A DNA stretch of 32,713 bases from Planctomycetota bacterium (GCA_018694835.1 JABHOG010000011.1:1-32713); one strand, 5' to 3'. Shown: positions 8,129-16,090, counted from the stretch's first letter. A program made the numbers and translations. Notes: generated by a model not told the origin, from the letters alone.

Positions 8129-10614
8129 CACAGCCCCCTGACTGGTCGTAACGGTGAATCGTTGAGGAAATCCCAGCGCTCGTCGAGGGTCTGCAGGCGA
8201 TCTCCCAGTTCATCGAGAGTGACCGTTCTGTTCTGGAATGCTTCCAGGTCATCCTCGAGCACTCCCAGCGGAACTTCACCGTCGGAAACTGCCCGTTGGA
8301 GACGGTTGGCGAGGAAGGTCGCTACACCGATGAAATCGAGACCACGACGGTCAAGGTCCCTGCACAGGTCGCCATAAGTCAGTTCCTGTGCCGACTCCGC
8401 AGAGGGGAAGAGGATGCTTCTTTGCTGTTCGAGAATGCCACGGAAATCACCATGCTGCTGGTCGGTACGACCGAGCAACTCGAGGAAGGAGGCGAACTCC
8501 TCTAGGGAGCGAGTGTAGATCTTTTCGAGACTGCGAATCGTATCCTCCGACAGATTGGTCTCGCCACGAAACACCACCAGGTCTCCCTTGTCGTAAAAGG
8601 TCTTCAACTTGTCGTAGGAGAGGCTGACATGGTACGGACTGGTGGGCACCACGATTTCACGCCGCGGAGAGACCACGTCGTCGTAGTCGAGCCCTGGATT
8701 GAGGCTCTTGATGTTTTCGACCAGGATTGCAGCCGCCTGGAAGAACAGTTGCCGCTCCTCGACACTCCAGGTGCGAATCGACTTCTCGGGATGCTTCCTC
8801 TTGAATGCACTGAGCGTTCCAGCCGCTTCTGGAAGGTAGTCTTCAAAGATCTTCAACCGACTGACCAATTCACGCTTCTTGACGATGTTCAGCAGCGTCA
8901 GGTCGATCACCTCATCGCTGGAGAACCCCTCCACCGGCGTCCTGCTGATCGGATCCAGTCCGACCAGGTCACGTCCCTTGAGGATGTATCGGTCGTTGAA
9001 GAGCACGCTATTGTAGGTGTCGAAGTGGCTACTCTCCTTGGGAGTCGAAATCGGATCGATGCCATCCTCACTGAGGATGTGAGGAGTCAGCACGATGATG
9101 ATCTCGGAGCGAATCTGTTGCGAGTTCCTGCGACCCAGGAGATCACCGAGAAACGGGATGTCTCCGATCAGTGGCATCTTGTTGCGGGACTCGAACTCAC
9201 TCTCCTTGATCAGGCCTCCCAGGATCAGTGGCCTGTGATTCTTGACCCTGGCCTGTCCCCGGAAATTCCGAATGGCAATCTCTGGAATTCCGAGCAGGTC
9301 CTCCTCGAAAACACGCTGTCGTCCCTGCAAGTTATTGACGGTGATATCGATCAGCATCGAGACTTCATTCTCGTCGGGGCCGCTGATCCTCGGCTTCACC
9401 ACCAGGGTGGTCCCGATGTGCTCGGTCCCCACCTTGTTGATATTCTCGACGAAATTGCTGCCGTTCGAATTTCGCACGACATCGGTGGAGACAAAGGTCG
9501 GAATTTTTTCTCCCAGGTGAAGTTGGCTCTGACGATCGTCGAGTGCGTACAACTTGGGACGTGCCTTGATGATTGCATCTCCCTTGCGCACCAGTGCATG
9601 GACTCCGGCAAGGAACTGGGCGGAAAGGCGTTCAGTGGTGTCATCAAAGAGGAATGACAACCCCGCTTGCTCGATCGGATTGAAGTTATCACCGACCTGG
9701 GGCATCGGGTCGCCAGGGAGCGGTGAGGCGAAGTCGATCACCGCGTGACGTTTTTCGTAGGCGAGCATGTCGATTCCCAGATCTGTCAGGGAATCGGCTT
9801 CCAATTCGATGATCTGAACCTCGATCATGATCTGCCGTGCAGGGATATCTATCTGCTCGATGAATCCCTGGATTCTGGCGATGTCCTTCTCGGTTCCGAC
9901 GACCAGCAATCGATTGCGTGCTTCTGTCGAGGGCGAATCCTTGAAGGTGAGGGAGAGTGCCGCTTCGTCGATTCCACTGCCGAGATTCACCGGCGGCAAT
10001 TCGACCGGATCGACGTGAGGAATCTCGAGAATGTAGGGGTACTCCGGCAAACTCCACGAAGGCAGGACCGTCTCGCTGGCGGCCTCATAGCGGGCATAGA
10101 CCGCCTTCTTGTAGGTCCGTGTGATGGTCCGATTTCCTTGCTTGGTCGAGTCGTTCTTCACTTCCTCGGTTCGATGGTACACCTGGCAGATCTTGCCCGC
10201 CGCCAGCGTCTCGAGTACCAGTTGAATTCCGGCATAACGGATGGTGATCGATTTTTCGATCAGGCGATCCCTGACCTCCAGGTTCTCGAAATCCCGGATG
10301 ATCCGGATCAATGCCTCGGTAGTCGGGGGATCCCCGGTGAGGAGCAGCGACTGAGCGCGATCGGGAACCATCGCCACCGCACCACTTTCGACTTGATCGG
10401 AAAGCCCCGGAACCCCGCGGAGAAATTGCAGCACTTCCTCTGCATTCACATGGAACAACTCGACAAAGGTCAGATTGGGCACCTGAGCGATCAGCGTACC
10501 CGACCCAGAATGAGACGAGTTGACGCCGAATCCTGGCGACATCACGAAGAGAAGCAGTAGTGGCCAGAGGAGCCAGTAGCCCCTTACATGGATTAGAATC
10601 GCCTCACCTTTCAA
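8128..10614 (-). CDS. Secretin (type II/IV pilus GspD/PilQ superfamily) with long C-terminal extension
   Basis: This 828-residue outer-membrane channel protein has a hydrophobic signal region (about 12-28), N-domain-like segments (about 85-255, including RLLVVGTEKDIARIQGFIEQID), and the secretin domain at about 260-515. The secretin signatures are IMIEVQIIELE at its start, RPLILGGLI (461-469), and the KMPLIGDIPFLGDLLG loop (479-494) followed by IIIVLTPHIL. About 310 residues after the secretin domain (516-828) match no family I recognise and are helical and charged, unlike GspD, where only a short pilotin-binding S-domain follows. The frame begins at TTG 10614 with a weak GGAG nearby; no ATG is available before the signal, so the start is uncertain. 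It is followed by the overlapping lipoprotein gene and preceded by the CHAT gene. No ATPase, pilin or GspC-F genes are in the window, so the partner machine must lie elsewhere. Confidence 0.85.
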   Translation of the reverse strand: MKGEAILIHVRGYWLLWPLLLLFVMSPGFGVNSSHSGSGTLIAQVPNLTFVELFHVNAEEVLQFLRGVPGLSDQVESGAVAMVPDRAQSLLLTGDPPTTEALIRIIRDFENLEVRDRLIEKSITIRYAGIQLVLETLAAGKICQVYHRTEEVKNDSTKQGNRTITRTYKKAVYARYEAASETVLPSWSLPEYPYILEIPHVDPVELPPVNLGSGIDEAALSLTFKDSPSTEARNRLLVVGTEKDIARIQGFIEQIDIPARQIMIEVQIIELEADSLTDLGIDMLAYEKRHAVIDFASPLPGDPMPQVGDNFNPIEQAGLSFLFDDTTERLSAQFLAGVHALVRKGDAIIKARPKLYALDDRQSQLHLGEKIPTFVSTDVVRNSNGSNFVENINKVGTEHIGTTLVVKPRISGPDENEVSMLIDITVNNLQGRQRVFEEDLLGIPEIAIRNFRGQARVKNHRPLILGGLIKESEFESRNKMPLIGDIPFLGDLLGRRNSQQIRSEIIIVLTPHILSEDGIDPISTPKESSHFDTYNSVLFNDRYILKGRDLVGLDPISRTPVEGFSSDEVIDLTLLNIVKKRELVSRLKIFEDYLPEAAGTLSAFKRKHPEKSIRTWSVEERQLFFQAAAILVENIKSLNPGLDYDDVVSPRREIVVPTSPYHVSLSYDKLKTFYDKGDLVVFRGETNLSEDTIRSLEKIYTRSLEEFASFLELLGRTDQQHGDFRGILEQQRSILFPSAESAQELTYGDLCRDLDRRGLDFIGVATFLANRLQRAVSDGEVPLGVLEDDLEAFQNRTVTLDELGDRLQTLDERWDFLNDSPLRPVRGL

Positions 10615-10623
10615 GTCTCCAAC

Positions 10624-10824
10624 TCATCGATCCAAACTACCTTCGCACTCTTGAGGTGGCTTAGCGTCTGAAGCCGCCGCTCGGTTCCCGGATTCAAGTT
10701 CCCGACGCAGATTCCTCGCCCGCCAAGGCCCCTCTCGAAAGTTTCGCTTCGTCTCCACCGCCAGCGGGAGCGGCGAGGAGTCGCCCTGAGGGCAATCCAG
10801 GATTATCGGCTCATTACCAACCAT
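10624..10824 (-). CDS. Possible small protein between CHAT and secretin genes
   Basis: A 66-codon frame starts inside the last codons of the CHAT gene (ATG 10824) and stops nine bases before the secretin start. The product is hydrophilic, with a basic, helix-prone middle (NLRRELESGNRAAA) and one cysteine near each end. Nothing is recognised. The fit between two same-strand genes supports reality; the weak ribosome binding site and a hairpin at 10655-10678 inside it argue against. If it is not a gene, this 200-base gap holds only that hairpin (GGTGGCTT and complement, one wobble). Confidence 0.3.
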   Translation of the reverse strand: MVGNEPIILDCPQGDSSPLPLAVETKRNFREGPWRARNLRRELESGNRAAASDAKPPQECEGSLDR

Positions 10825-13180
10825 TCTCAACCAGAACCCAGCCACTCCAGGCGACAGGATTTCGATCCCTCGGATCCCCTCTTCTGGCCCTACAAGCCCG
10901 CCTGAGCACCTCTGCGGGCTCTATCTGGCCATCCGTGGCCGCCACCAGCGATCCGAGAAATCGACCTGCCGAGGCGTCTTCGACCGGCCAAAGCGTCCCT
11001 AAAATCGCCTGACAGCCCGCTTCGAGCGCCGCCCGCGGAAATCCCGCTAGATCGTCGGCCCCGCTCGCTGACCCCAATGCCGTCTCACATCCGGTCAGCG
11101 CCAGCAGCCGACAATCGGTCAATTCCATCTGCGATAACTGGTCCGCGGTGAGAACTCCATCGGACTCGCCGGCAGGGCTCAGTCGCAGATTCGAACCGCC
11201 TGGGTCGTAGGGCTGGAAGTCTCCATGACAGGCGATGTGGAGCACCTTTGCGACCGTCGCCGCTTGCTCCACCGCAGCCACCGTCGCCGCTTCTCCTGAG
11301 CGCAACTCGACCGCCGAAAAACGATCCTTGATCCGCTCCCCCTCCATCTTGGATCCGGGCAATCGAGATCGATCGGGGACCCACGGATCCACCACCGTCC
11401 ACCATCCCTCCCTCGGTAGCGGTTCGAGCGCTCGCGGCCCGCTGCCGAGTCCAGGCAACAGACTCCAGCTGCAGCGATCGACCAGCGCTTCCCCATCGAT
11501 GGTGAGGATGCCCCAGGGGATTCTTCGCAATCCACCGATCGGGGCCAGCAGTAAACGATCGCAAGGATTCAGATCCGCAGAGAAGAGTCGGTTCGAGAGC
11601 CAGTCGGCTGCCTCGGCATTCGCTCCTCGAGAGTGATGCAGTGCCATCCCACGCTCGAGCGCCTCTCCTCGGCGCTGATCGATTCGCCGGTGCTGCCACT
11701 CTCCGCCGACGGTGGACCAGACCAGCAACACCGTTCCTGCGTCGAGCGCCACCACTACCGTGGCCAGCCCCTGAGCATCGCGTGCCAGTTTTTCCAGTGC
11801 CGCTCGGTCGATCGGTATGGCCCCGAGGCTTCGAATCCGGATCTTCTCGGCGGCGATCAAGGAAGAGAGCGCATCGCCTCTGCGTGATTCGATGTCTGCC
11901 AGCAAGATCGCTGGCTGTCGACGCAGACCCATCGCTGCCGCATCGTCGTGGCGATTTCCACGGATCTGTTCGACGATGGAGAGGGACTCACGAGCCTCGG
12001 TGCGTGCCTCGGACAGTTTCCCCGTGACCATGTGAGAGCGAGCCAATGCCAGCGCACACCTCCAGCGAGTATCGGGATCGCCCGCCAGATCCAGCGCAGC
12101 TTCGGTCGCTGCGCGAGTTTCCAGTGCCCAACCGCGCCATGAAGCCGCAGCAGCAATCTCCAGCAATGCTGCCGCCGCATTGTCTCTATGGTCGAGTTCA
12201 CGTGCCGATGACAGAGCCAACCGCGCCCGTGACAGCGCCTCGGTCAGTTCGCTCCTCCAGGTCTCTCGATTGGATGAAAACGTCGCTTTACGAATACTCT
12301 GAGACGCTTGATCGATCAGCACTTTTTCTCTGGTCGATGATCCTGCGGGCGCGCGAAGAACTGCAGACTCGAGTAACTGTTCTGCGGTGCGACCGTGGAT
12401 CGAACTGACATCCGAATAGGCTTGCTGCACCGATGCATTCAATCTCATCCTTTCCGATGAGAGTGCCGGCACCAGCGCGGTATCTCGAAGCGTCAGCAAG
12501 TCCTCGGCGGCCTTCTTCGTCAGCCCCTCCTTCAACTTCCTCGCTGCACGCTCCAGAACATCTTCGGCAGTGGCGCCATGGGGATACCAGGGCGCGGGAT
12601 CGACAGCGGAAGCCATCCGATGAGGGACCGCCGGCTGCCCTGATTCAGTGATCCGGACCAGCAGTTCTCGTCCTGAGAATCGACCCGGGTCGGGTCCGAA
12701 TAGTTCTTGATCGGAAAACCTCAGGTGCCGCTCTTGACCGTCGACATCGGCAGTGGTGAGAGACACCTCGATTCCCTCACTGACCAGCAGCACCTCGATG
12801 TGCCGCCAATCGGAGGACTCTGGCAAGGCGATCGCCAGTACATCGGTATTCATCAGTGGGCGACTGGTCGACAGCTTTCCCTCGAGCAGGATCAGATCGT
12901 TGATCTGTGCCGCACTCCCGCAGGGAACGAAAAACAGGGCGAGGCACAGGATCAGAAAGGGCCTCCCTATCGCTGCGGTGGAGGTCGAATCGAGCGGGAG
13001 CCACTGGCCGACACGAGTGAATCGTGGCTCGGTTGAGCAGACCTCTGGATTGCGAGGAATGAGATCGCGGGGTATAGAATTACGGACCGTGGAATCGCGG
13101 GCCGTTGAATTACGGACCACAGAATTACAGATCGTCGAGAAACAGGATGCCGTTAACTTACGGCAATGCACAGATCTCAT
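10814..13180 (-). CDS. Exported CHAT-domain (caspase-like) protein
   Basis: This is a large protein with a C-terminal CHAT domain, a clan CD cysteine-protease fold related to separase and caspases. The catalytic pair is visible as HIACHGDF (His about 136 residues from the C terminus) and LTGCETALG (Cys about 90 from the end), followed by the typical RAALEAGCQAILGTLWPVED block. The middle (about 200 to 430) is helical and TPR-like (Ala-rich pairs such as TRAATEAALDLAGDP and EARTEARESLSIV). A hydrophobic stretch FLILCLALFFVPCGSAAQ is a likely signal peptide, which would make it periplasmic, unusual for CHAT proteins. The start is unsettled: the frame is open to 13249; ATG 13180 has GGAG nine bases upstream, but this leaves about 70 residues, made partly of 15-bp DNA repeats, before the signal. 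A non-ATG start just before the signal, preceded by GGGAGG, is possible. It shares strand and order with the secretin and lipoprotein genes. Confidence 0.78.
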   Translation of the reverse strand: MRSVHCRKLTASCFSTICNSVVRNSTARDSTVRNSIPRDLIPRNPEVCSTEPRFTRVGQWLPLDSTSTAAIGRPFLILCLALFFVPCGSAAQINDLILLEGKLSTSRPLMNTDVLAIALPESSDWRHIEVLLVSEGIEVSLTTADVDGQERHLRFSDQELFGPDPGRFSGRELLVRITESGQPAVPHRMASAVDPAPWYPHGATAEDVLERAARKLKEGLTKKAAEDLLTLRDTALVPALSSERMRLNASVQQAYSDVSSIHGRTAEQLLESAVLRAPAGSSTREKVLIDQASQSIRKATFSSNRETWRSELTEALSRARLALSSARELDHRDNAAAALLEIAAAASWRGWALETRAATEAALDLAGDPDTRWRCALALARSHMVTGKLSEARTEARESLSIVEQIRGNRHDDAAAMGLRRQPAILLADIESRRGDALSSLIAAEKIRIRSLGAIPIDRAALEKLARDAQGLATVVVALDAGTVLLVWSTVGGEWQHRRIDQRRGEALERGMALHHSRGANAEAADWLSNRLFSADLNPCDRLLLAPIGGLRRIPWGILTIDGEALVDRCSWSLLPGLGSGPRALEPLPREGWWTVVDPWVPDRSRLPGSKMEGERIKDRFSAVELRSGEAATVAAVEQAATVAKVLHIACHGDFQPYDPGGSNLRLSPAGESDGVLTADQLSQMELTDCRLLALTGCETALGSASGADDLAGFPRAALEAGCQAILGTLWPVEDASAGRFLGSLVAATDGQIEPAEVLRRACRARRGDPRDRNPVAWSGWVLVENGW
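13077..13136. repeat. Four 15-bp tandem repeats
   Basis: Four units begin at 13077, 13092, 13107 and 13122; the typical unit is GAATTACGGACCGTG. They lie in the 5' part of the CHAT frame on the minus strand. Similar 15-bp units occur at 32200-32289 (GTAGCATTCAGGACC phase), matching at about 11 of 15 positions after alignment. The plus-strand translation has a five-residue period of the form xELRT. Confidence 0.8.
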
Positions 13181-13387
13181 CCGAAAGGACTCCAGTAACC
13201 AGATCCCGGAGCGGCAGACCGAGACTCCCAAACTATGCCGGATCATCAAAAAAAGTTCAATGCTCCTTTTCAGTCAGCGCTCATCGGAGTCGTTCATCAA
13301 ACCCGCTCATCAGGCCAGATCATCAAACCAGATCATCAAACCAGATCATCAAACCAGATCATCAAACCAGATCATCAAACCAGATCA
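13181..13387. other. Intergenic stretch between gluQ and CHAT genes
   Basis: About 200 bases, mostly occupied by the 13-bp tandem array listed separately. Apart from the array I see no gene; the plus-strand open frames over it exist because the repeats contain no stop codons in those frames. Confidence 0.6.
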
Positions 13388-13424
13388 TCAAACCAGATCA
13401 TCGGACCAGACCATCGGTTCGGTC
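13282..13424. repeat. Array of eleven 13-bp tandem units, six identical
   Basis: Units of 13 bp start at 13282 and run without spacers to 13424. Six consecutive copies of CATCAAACCAGAT (13321-13398) are identical; the two or three units at each side diverge progressively (CATCGGAGTCGTT, CATCAAACCCGCT, CATCAGGCCAGAT on the left, CATCGGACCAGAC, CATCGGTTCGGTC on the right). The right part lies inside the 3' end of gluQ, whose TGA stop is made by a unit. Identical central copies suggest recent slippage expansion. Confidence 0.95.
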
Positions 13425-14341
13425 GGGAGACTCGACAGGTCGAATCGAGCGAGCAAATCCTCCGGTCGACATCGAGATCCCTCTTCGACCCATCCGCTGC
13501 CATGCGCCAGAGCCCCGATGATCGCCTCCGGAGAGACCCCTTCTCGACGATAGTGAGCCAGACTGGTATCGCCGTGGCGCTTGGCCAGCCGCCTACCATC
13601 GGGCCCAACGACCAGCGGGACATGGATATAATCGGGTGATTCAGCCCCCAGATGACGATAGATCAACATCTGACGCGGTGTCGATGGGAGTAAATCGTCC
13701 GCTCGAAGCACCTCGGTGACCCCGGAGTCGAGATCATCCACCACCACCGCCAACTGGTAAGCAGGAGTTCCATCGCGCTTGCGTATCACGAAATCGCCGT
13801 GGATCCGTCCTTCACAGCGCCCTGCAAATCGATCCTCGAAGGCGATGGCGTCCTCACTCACCGCCAGGCGGATGGCACAGTCTCGACCCGTTTCCTCGGT
13901 CGCCTGCTGCTCGCTGCTCCAGCGCCCCCGGCAACTCCCCGGGTACACCGGAGCATCGACACCGATCGATTCATGCGGCGCAGTGGCAGCCTCTTCCACC
14001 TCACTTCGGGTACAGACACAGGGATAGGCGAGTCCCGCTGCGGTCAGCGTGTCGAGCACCTGCTGGTGACGCGTCCGCTGATCACTCTGGATCTGCACTT
14101 CCCCGTCCCAGTCGAGCCCCAGCCACTGCAAATCCTCGATGGTGCTCTCGATGGCCCCCGATCGAACTCGAGGACCGTCGATGTCCTCGATCCGTAGCCC
14201 CAATTGCCCCCCCCGGCTGCGAATCGAGAGCCATGCCAGGAGAAAGGAACGAGCATTCCCCAGATGCAGGACGCCGGTAGGACTGGGGGCCAGGCGGCCG
14301 ATCAGTGGTCGCGAATGGAGGCTCTCTGAAGCACCCATCAT
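13388..14341 (-). CDS. gluQ: Glutamyl-Q tRNA(Asp) synthetase
   Basis: This 317-residue enzyme is a truncated glutamyl-tRNA synthetase paralogue that activates glutamate and attaches it to queuosine at position 34 of tRNA-Asp. It has the class I signature APSPTGVLHLGNARS near the N terminus, a zinc-site pattern CVC followed by YPGSC, the DDL-S-VTEVLRADDLLPSTPRQ segment, and a KMSKS-like RRLAKRHGD. It stops after the catalytic core, with no anticodon-binding domain, which separates it from GltX. AGGAGG lies five bases before ATG 14341; a second ATG follows at 14338, and the frame is open upstream to 14392. The last residues (after PTEP) are encoded by the first unit of a 13-bp tandem repeat. 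The stop codon is part of that unit, so the C terminus is likely variable between strains. Confidence 0.92.
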   Translation of the reverse strand: MMGASESLHSRPLIGRLAPSPTGVLHLGNARSFLLAWLSIRSRGGQLGLRIEDIDGPRVRSGAIESTIEDLQWLGLDWDGEVQIQSDQRTRHQQVLDTLTAAGLAYPCVCTRSEVEEAATAPHESIGVDAPVYPGSCRGRWSSEQQATEETGRDCAIRLAVSEDAIAFEDRFAGRCEGRIHGDFVIRKRDGTPAYQLAVVVDDLDSGVTEVLRADDLLPSTPRQMLIYRHLGAESPDYIHVPLVVGPDGRRLAKRHGDTSLAHYRREGVSPEAIIGALAHGSGWVEEGSRCRPEDLLARFDLSSLPTEPMVWSDDLV

Positions 14342-14630
14342 GTACTCCTCCTGCCACTCCATCATGACCTGGATCGGCGGACCAAGTGGCACGCCAATTC
14401 ACCCAATTCAGGGCATTTCTGCCGCTCTGCTGCGCCGACGATTCCCCCATCTGGGCCAAGTGATAGAATCGTAGCACAGGAGTCGACATCGACGTCGATC
14501 TCTGCGATTAGCAGCGTCTGACACTGCCGTGTCCGATCCTGTTCCAGCCGATCCGGTGGGACGCCACTGGACGGGACCCTGTCCCCCGGCTGCGGAAGCC
14601 ATGTCCGTGCGAGGCCGGGTGTTGACCCGG

Positions 14631-14644
14631 AAGGAGGTGATCCA
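14631..14644 (+). promoter_or_regulatory. 14-nt perfect complement of the 16S rRNA 3' end
   Basis: AAGGAGGTGATCCA is an unbroken complement of the conserved bacterial 16S 3'-terminal sequence TGGATCACCTCCTT. Ordinary Shine-Dalgarno sites in this window use four to six such bases. It lies directly after a GC-rich hairpin, four bases before an ATG and one before an in-frame TTG. Confidence 0.85.
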
Positions 14645-14647
14645 TTG

Positions 14648-14686
14648 ATGATAGTCCGTGGCTCTGCTAAGAGGTGCGTGCGTTGA
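14648..14686 (+). CDS. Possible 12-residue leader peptide
   Basis: The ATG at 14648 opens MIVRGSAKRCVR and stops at UGA, the codon decoded by release factor 2, whose gene follows about 290 bases downstream. The core AAGGAGG of the exceptional Shine-Dalgarno sequence is ten bases upstream. The peptide is basic. Its first residues faintly recall ribosomal protein bL36, but the remaining residues of that protein are absent in all frames. Without conservation data this could be chance; the strength of the ribosome binding site is the main support. Confidence 0.35.
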   Translation: MIVRGSAKRCVR

Positions 14687-14742
14687 TGCACCCACTCCAT
14701 GGAGTGGGCAGCCATCGCTGCCTGACCGCTCAGTAGATGATG

Positions 14743-14773
14743 GGGCCCGGCAGGAGATTCTCCTGTCGGGCCC
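14743..14773 (+). terminator. Intrinsic terminator in the prfB upstream region
   Basis: A 13-bp stem (14743-14755 with 14761-14773, one G-U wobble) of GGGCCCGGCAGGA type has a five-base loop and is followed by TTCTTTCTT. It ends any transcript coming from the short-ORF region before prfB and has the same GGGCC-GGCAGG stem style as the hairpin at 7150. Confidence 0.8.
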
Positions 14774-14974
14774 TTCTTTCTTATCCTCCTGGCGACTGAC
14801 TTCGAGCCGTGCCGATCGATCCCCCCCCCCCGAATTCCCCTCCATCTCGAAAAAACCGCTGATTTCTTGAGATTAGTTGGGCCCGAGTCCTCGGGTCCTC
14901 TTGGCCCGGAGGTCTCTCGGCGGCACCATGGGTACCAGATCAATGACAACCCCCTGGCAGGATGGTGACGGATC

Positions 14975-16090
14975 GTGAACGCCGAGATCAACTCGAGACT
15001 GCACGCCATCGAATCCCTGCTCGAGCGGATCCGCGATGCCACCTGCCATGACCAGCAGAAGGCGCGCCTCAAGGTTCTCGAGGAGCAGATGTCTGTCGCT
15101 GACTTCTGGGATGATCGTGACCATGCGGAAAAGACCATCGCCGAGTTGAAGCGGGTCAAGGAATCTGTACAAAGCATCGAAGACCTGGCGCAACTGGTGG
15201 AAGATTCCCTGGCGATGGTCGAACTGGCCGTGGCAGATAGTGATGCCGAAACTCTCGAAGAAATCGAACGGGATAGCATTCTGCTACTGGAGCGTGCCGA
15301 TCAGTTGGAACTGAAGACGCTACTTCGTGGCAAGTACGACAGCGCAAATGCCTATCTCGAAATTCAAGCTGGTGCCGGTGGAACCGATGCCTGTGACTGG
15401 ACATTGATGGTTCAGCGGATGTTCCTGCGCTGGGCTGAGCAACAGGGCTACCGAACCACCATCATCGATGAGCAGTTCGCCGAAGAAGCGGGTCTGAAAT
15501 CCTCCACCATCCACCTGCTGGGGGATCACGCTTACGGCTACCTTCGTGCCGAATCGGGAGTCCATCGAATCGTTCGCATCTCACCCTTCGACGCCCAGGC
15601 CAGGCGACAAACCGCCTTTGCATCGGTCAGGGTGATTCCGGAAACCGATGTCGTGGATGACGTCGGAATCGCGGAGGTGGATCTTCGAGTCGATACCTAT
15701 CGCGCCAGTGGAGCGGGAGGACAGCACGTCAACACCACCGACTCAGCGGTTCGTATCACCCACATTCCCAGCGGAATCGTGGTTCAGTGCCAGAATGAAC
15801 GCAGTCAACACGCCAACAGAGCCCAGGCTATGCGTGTGCTCAAGGCTCGGATCCTCGAGGCAGAGGAGCAGAAAAGACGTGAGGAAATGAACAGGATCCA
15901 GGGCATCAAGAGCGAGATTGCTTTTGGCAGCCAGATCCGCTCGTATGTGCTGCATCCTTACAAGATGGTAAAAGATCATAGAACCGATCACGAGACTTCA
16001 AACACCGACGCTGTTCTCGATGGAGACCTCCAACCCTTCATTGAAAGCTGGCTACGACAACAATCCAGGACCGATCCGTCGGCTCGATAG
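14975..16090 (+). CDS. prfB: Peptide chain release factor 2
   Basis: This 371-residue RF2 reads UGA and UAA stop codons and triggers peptide release on the ribosome. The tripeptide anticodon SPF is in RISPFDAQARR, the catalytic GGQ in RASGAGGQHVNTTDSAVRITH, and the helical N-terminal domain (about 1-110) is complete. The start is GTG 14975 with only a distant AGGA; an in-frame TGA at 14966 limits extension. The protein is read in one frame throughout: the +1 programmed frameshift (CTTTGAC near codon 25) found in most prfB genes is absent, so the usual autoregulation cannot operate. glyA follows after 11 bases and is probably co-transcribed. The upstream structured region may supply another control. 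Confidence 0.96.
   Translation: MNAEINSRLHAIESLLERIRDATCHDQQKARLKVLEEQMSVADFWDDRDHAEKTIAELKRVKESVQSIEDLAQLVEDSLAMVELAVADSDAETLEEIERDSILLLERADQLELKTLLRGKYDSANAYLEIQAGAGGTDACDWTLMVQRMFLRWAEQQGYRTTIIDEQFAEEAGLKSSTIHLLGDHAYGYLRAESGVHRIVRISPFDAQARRQTAFASVRVIPETDVVDDVGIAEVDLRVDTYRASGAGGQHVNTTDSAVRITHIPSGIVVQCQNERSQHANRAQAMRVLKARILEAEEQKRREEMNRIQGIKSEIAFGSQIRSYVLHPYKMVKDHRTDHETSNTDAVLDGDLQPFIESWLRQQSRTDPSAR

Larger units (their letters stand above)
14342..14974 (+). promoter_or_regulatory. Structured non-coding region upstream of prfB (putative leader or small RNA)
   Basis: This 630-base stretch has no long gene but dense structure on the plus strand. An extended -10-like TGATAGAAT is at 14461-14469. 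A hairpin CCGGGT-GTTG-ACCCGG is at 14615-14630, immediately followed by a 14-nt sequence complementary to the 16S rRNA 3' end, then a 12-codon ORF (14648-14686), a hairpin around its stop codon (14673-14677 with 14688-14692), a perfect 18-bp palindrome (14691-14708), a small hairpin GGCAGC-CATC-GCTGCC (14707-14722), and a strong terminator (14743-14773). An 11-base C run is at 14821-14831. No known RNA family was recognised. It could be a prfB leader or an independent short transcript of about 300 nt. Confidence 0.55.

Noticed and set aside
13282..13424. CRISPR array or replication-origin 13-mers
   Set aside because: Units are directly adjacent without spacers and no cas genes are present; no DnaA boxes or dnaA/gyrB-type neighbours are seen, and the unit is not strongly AT-rich.
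12753..13553. 266-codon plus-strand frame over the CHAT 5' end, both repeat arrays and the gluQ 3' end
   Set aside because: It is open because the 13- and 15-bp repeats lack stops; the rest is antisense to better-supported genes and no family features are seen.
14610..14645. Resemblance of CCGGAAGGAGG to the CGGAAGGAAGCAG motif of SRP RNA
   Set aside because: The essential AGCAG part and the opposite strand of the loop are missing; the anti-16S match explains the sequence better.
14928..14978. A possible upstream prfB frame ending in TGA, as in the classic RF2 frameshift
   Set aside because: The short frame from ATG 14928 ends at TGA 14976, but a +1 shift there does not lead into the prfB frame, and no slippery CTT or internal Shine-Dalgarno is present.
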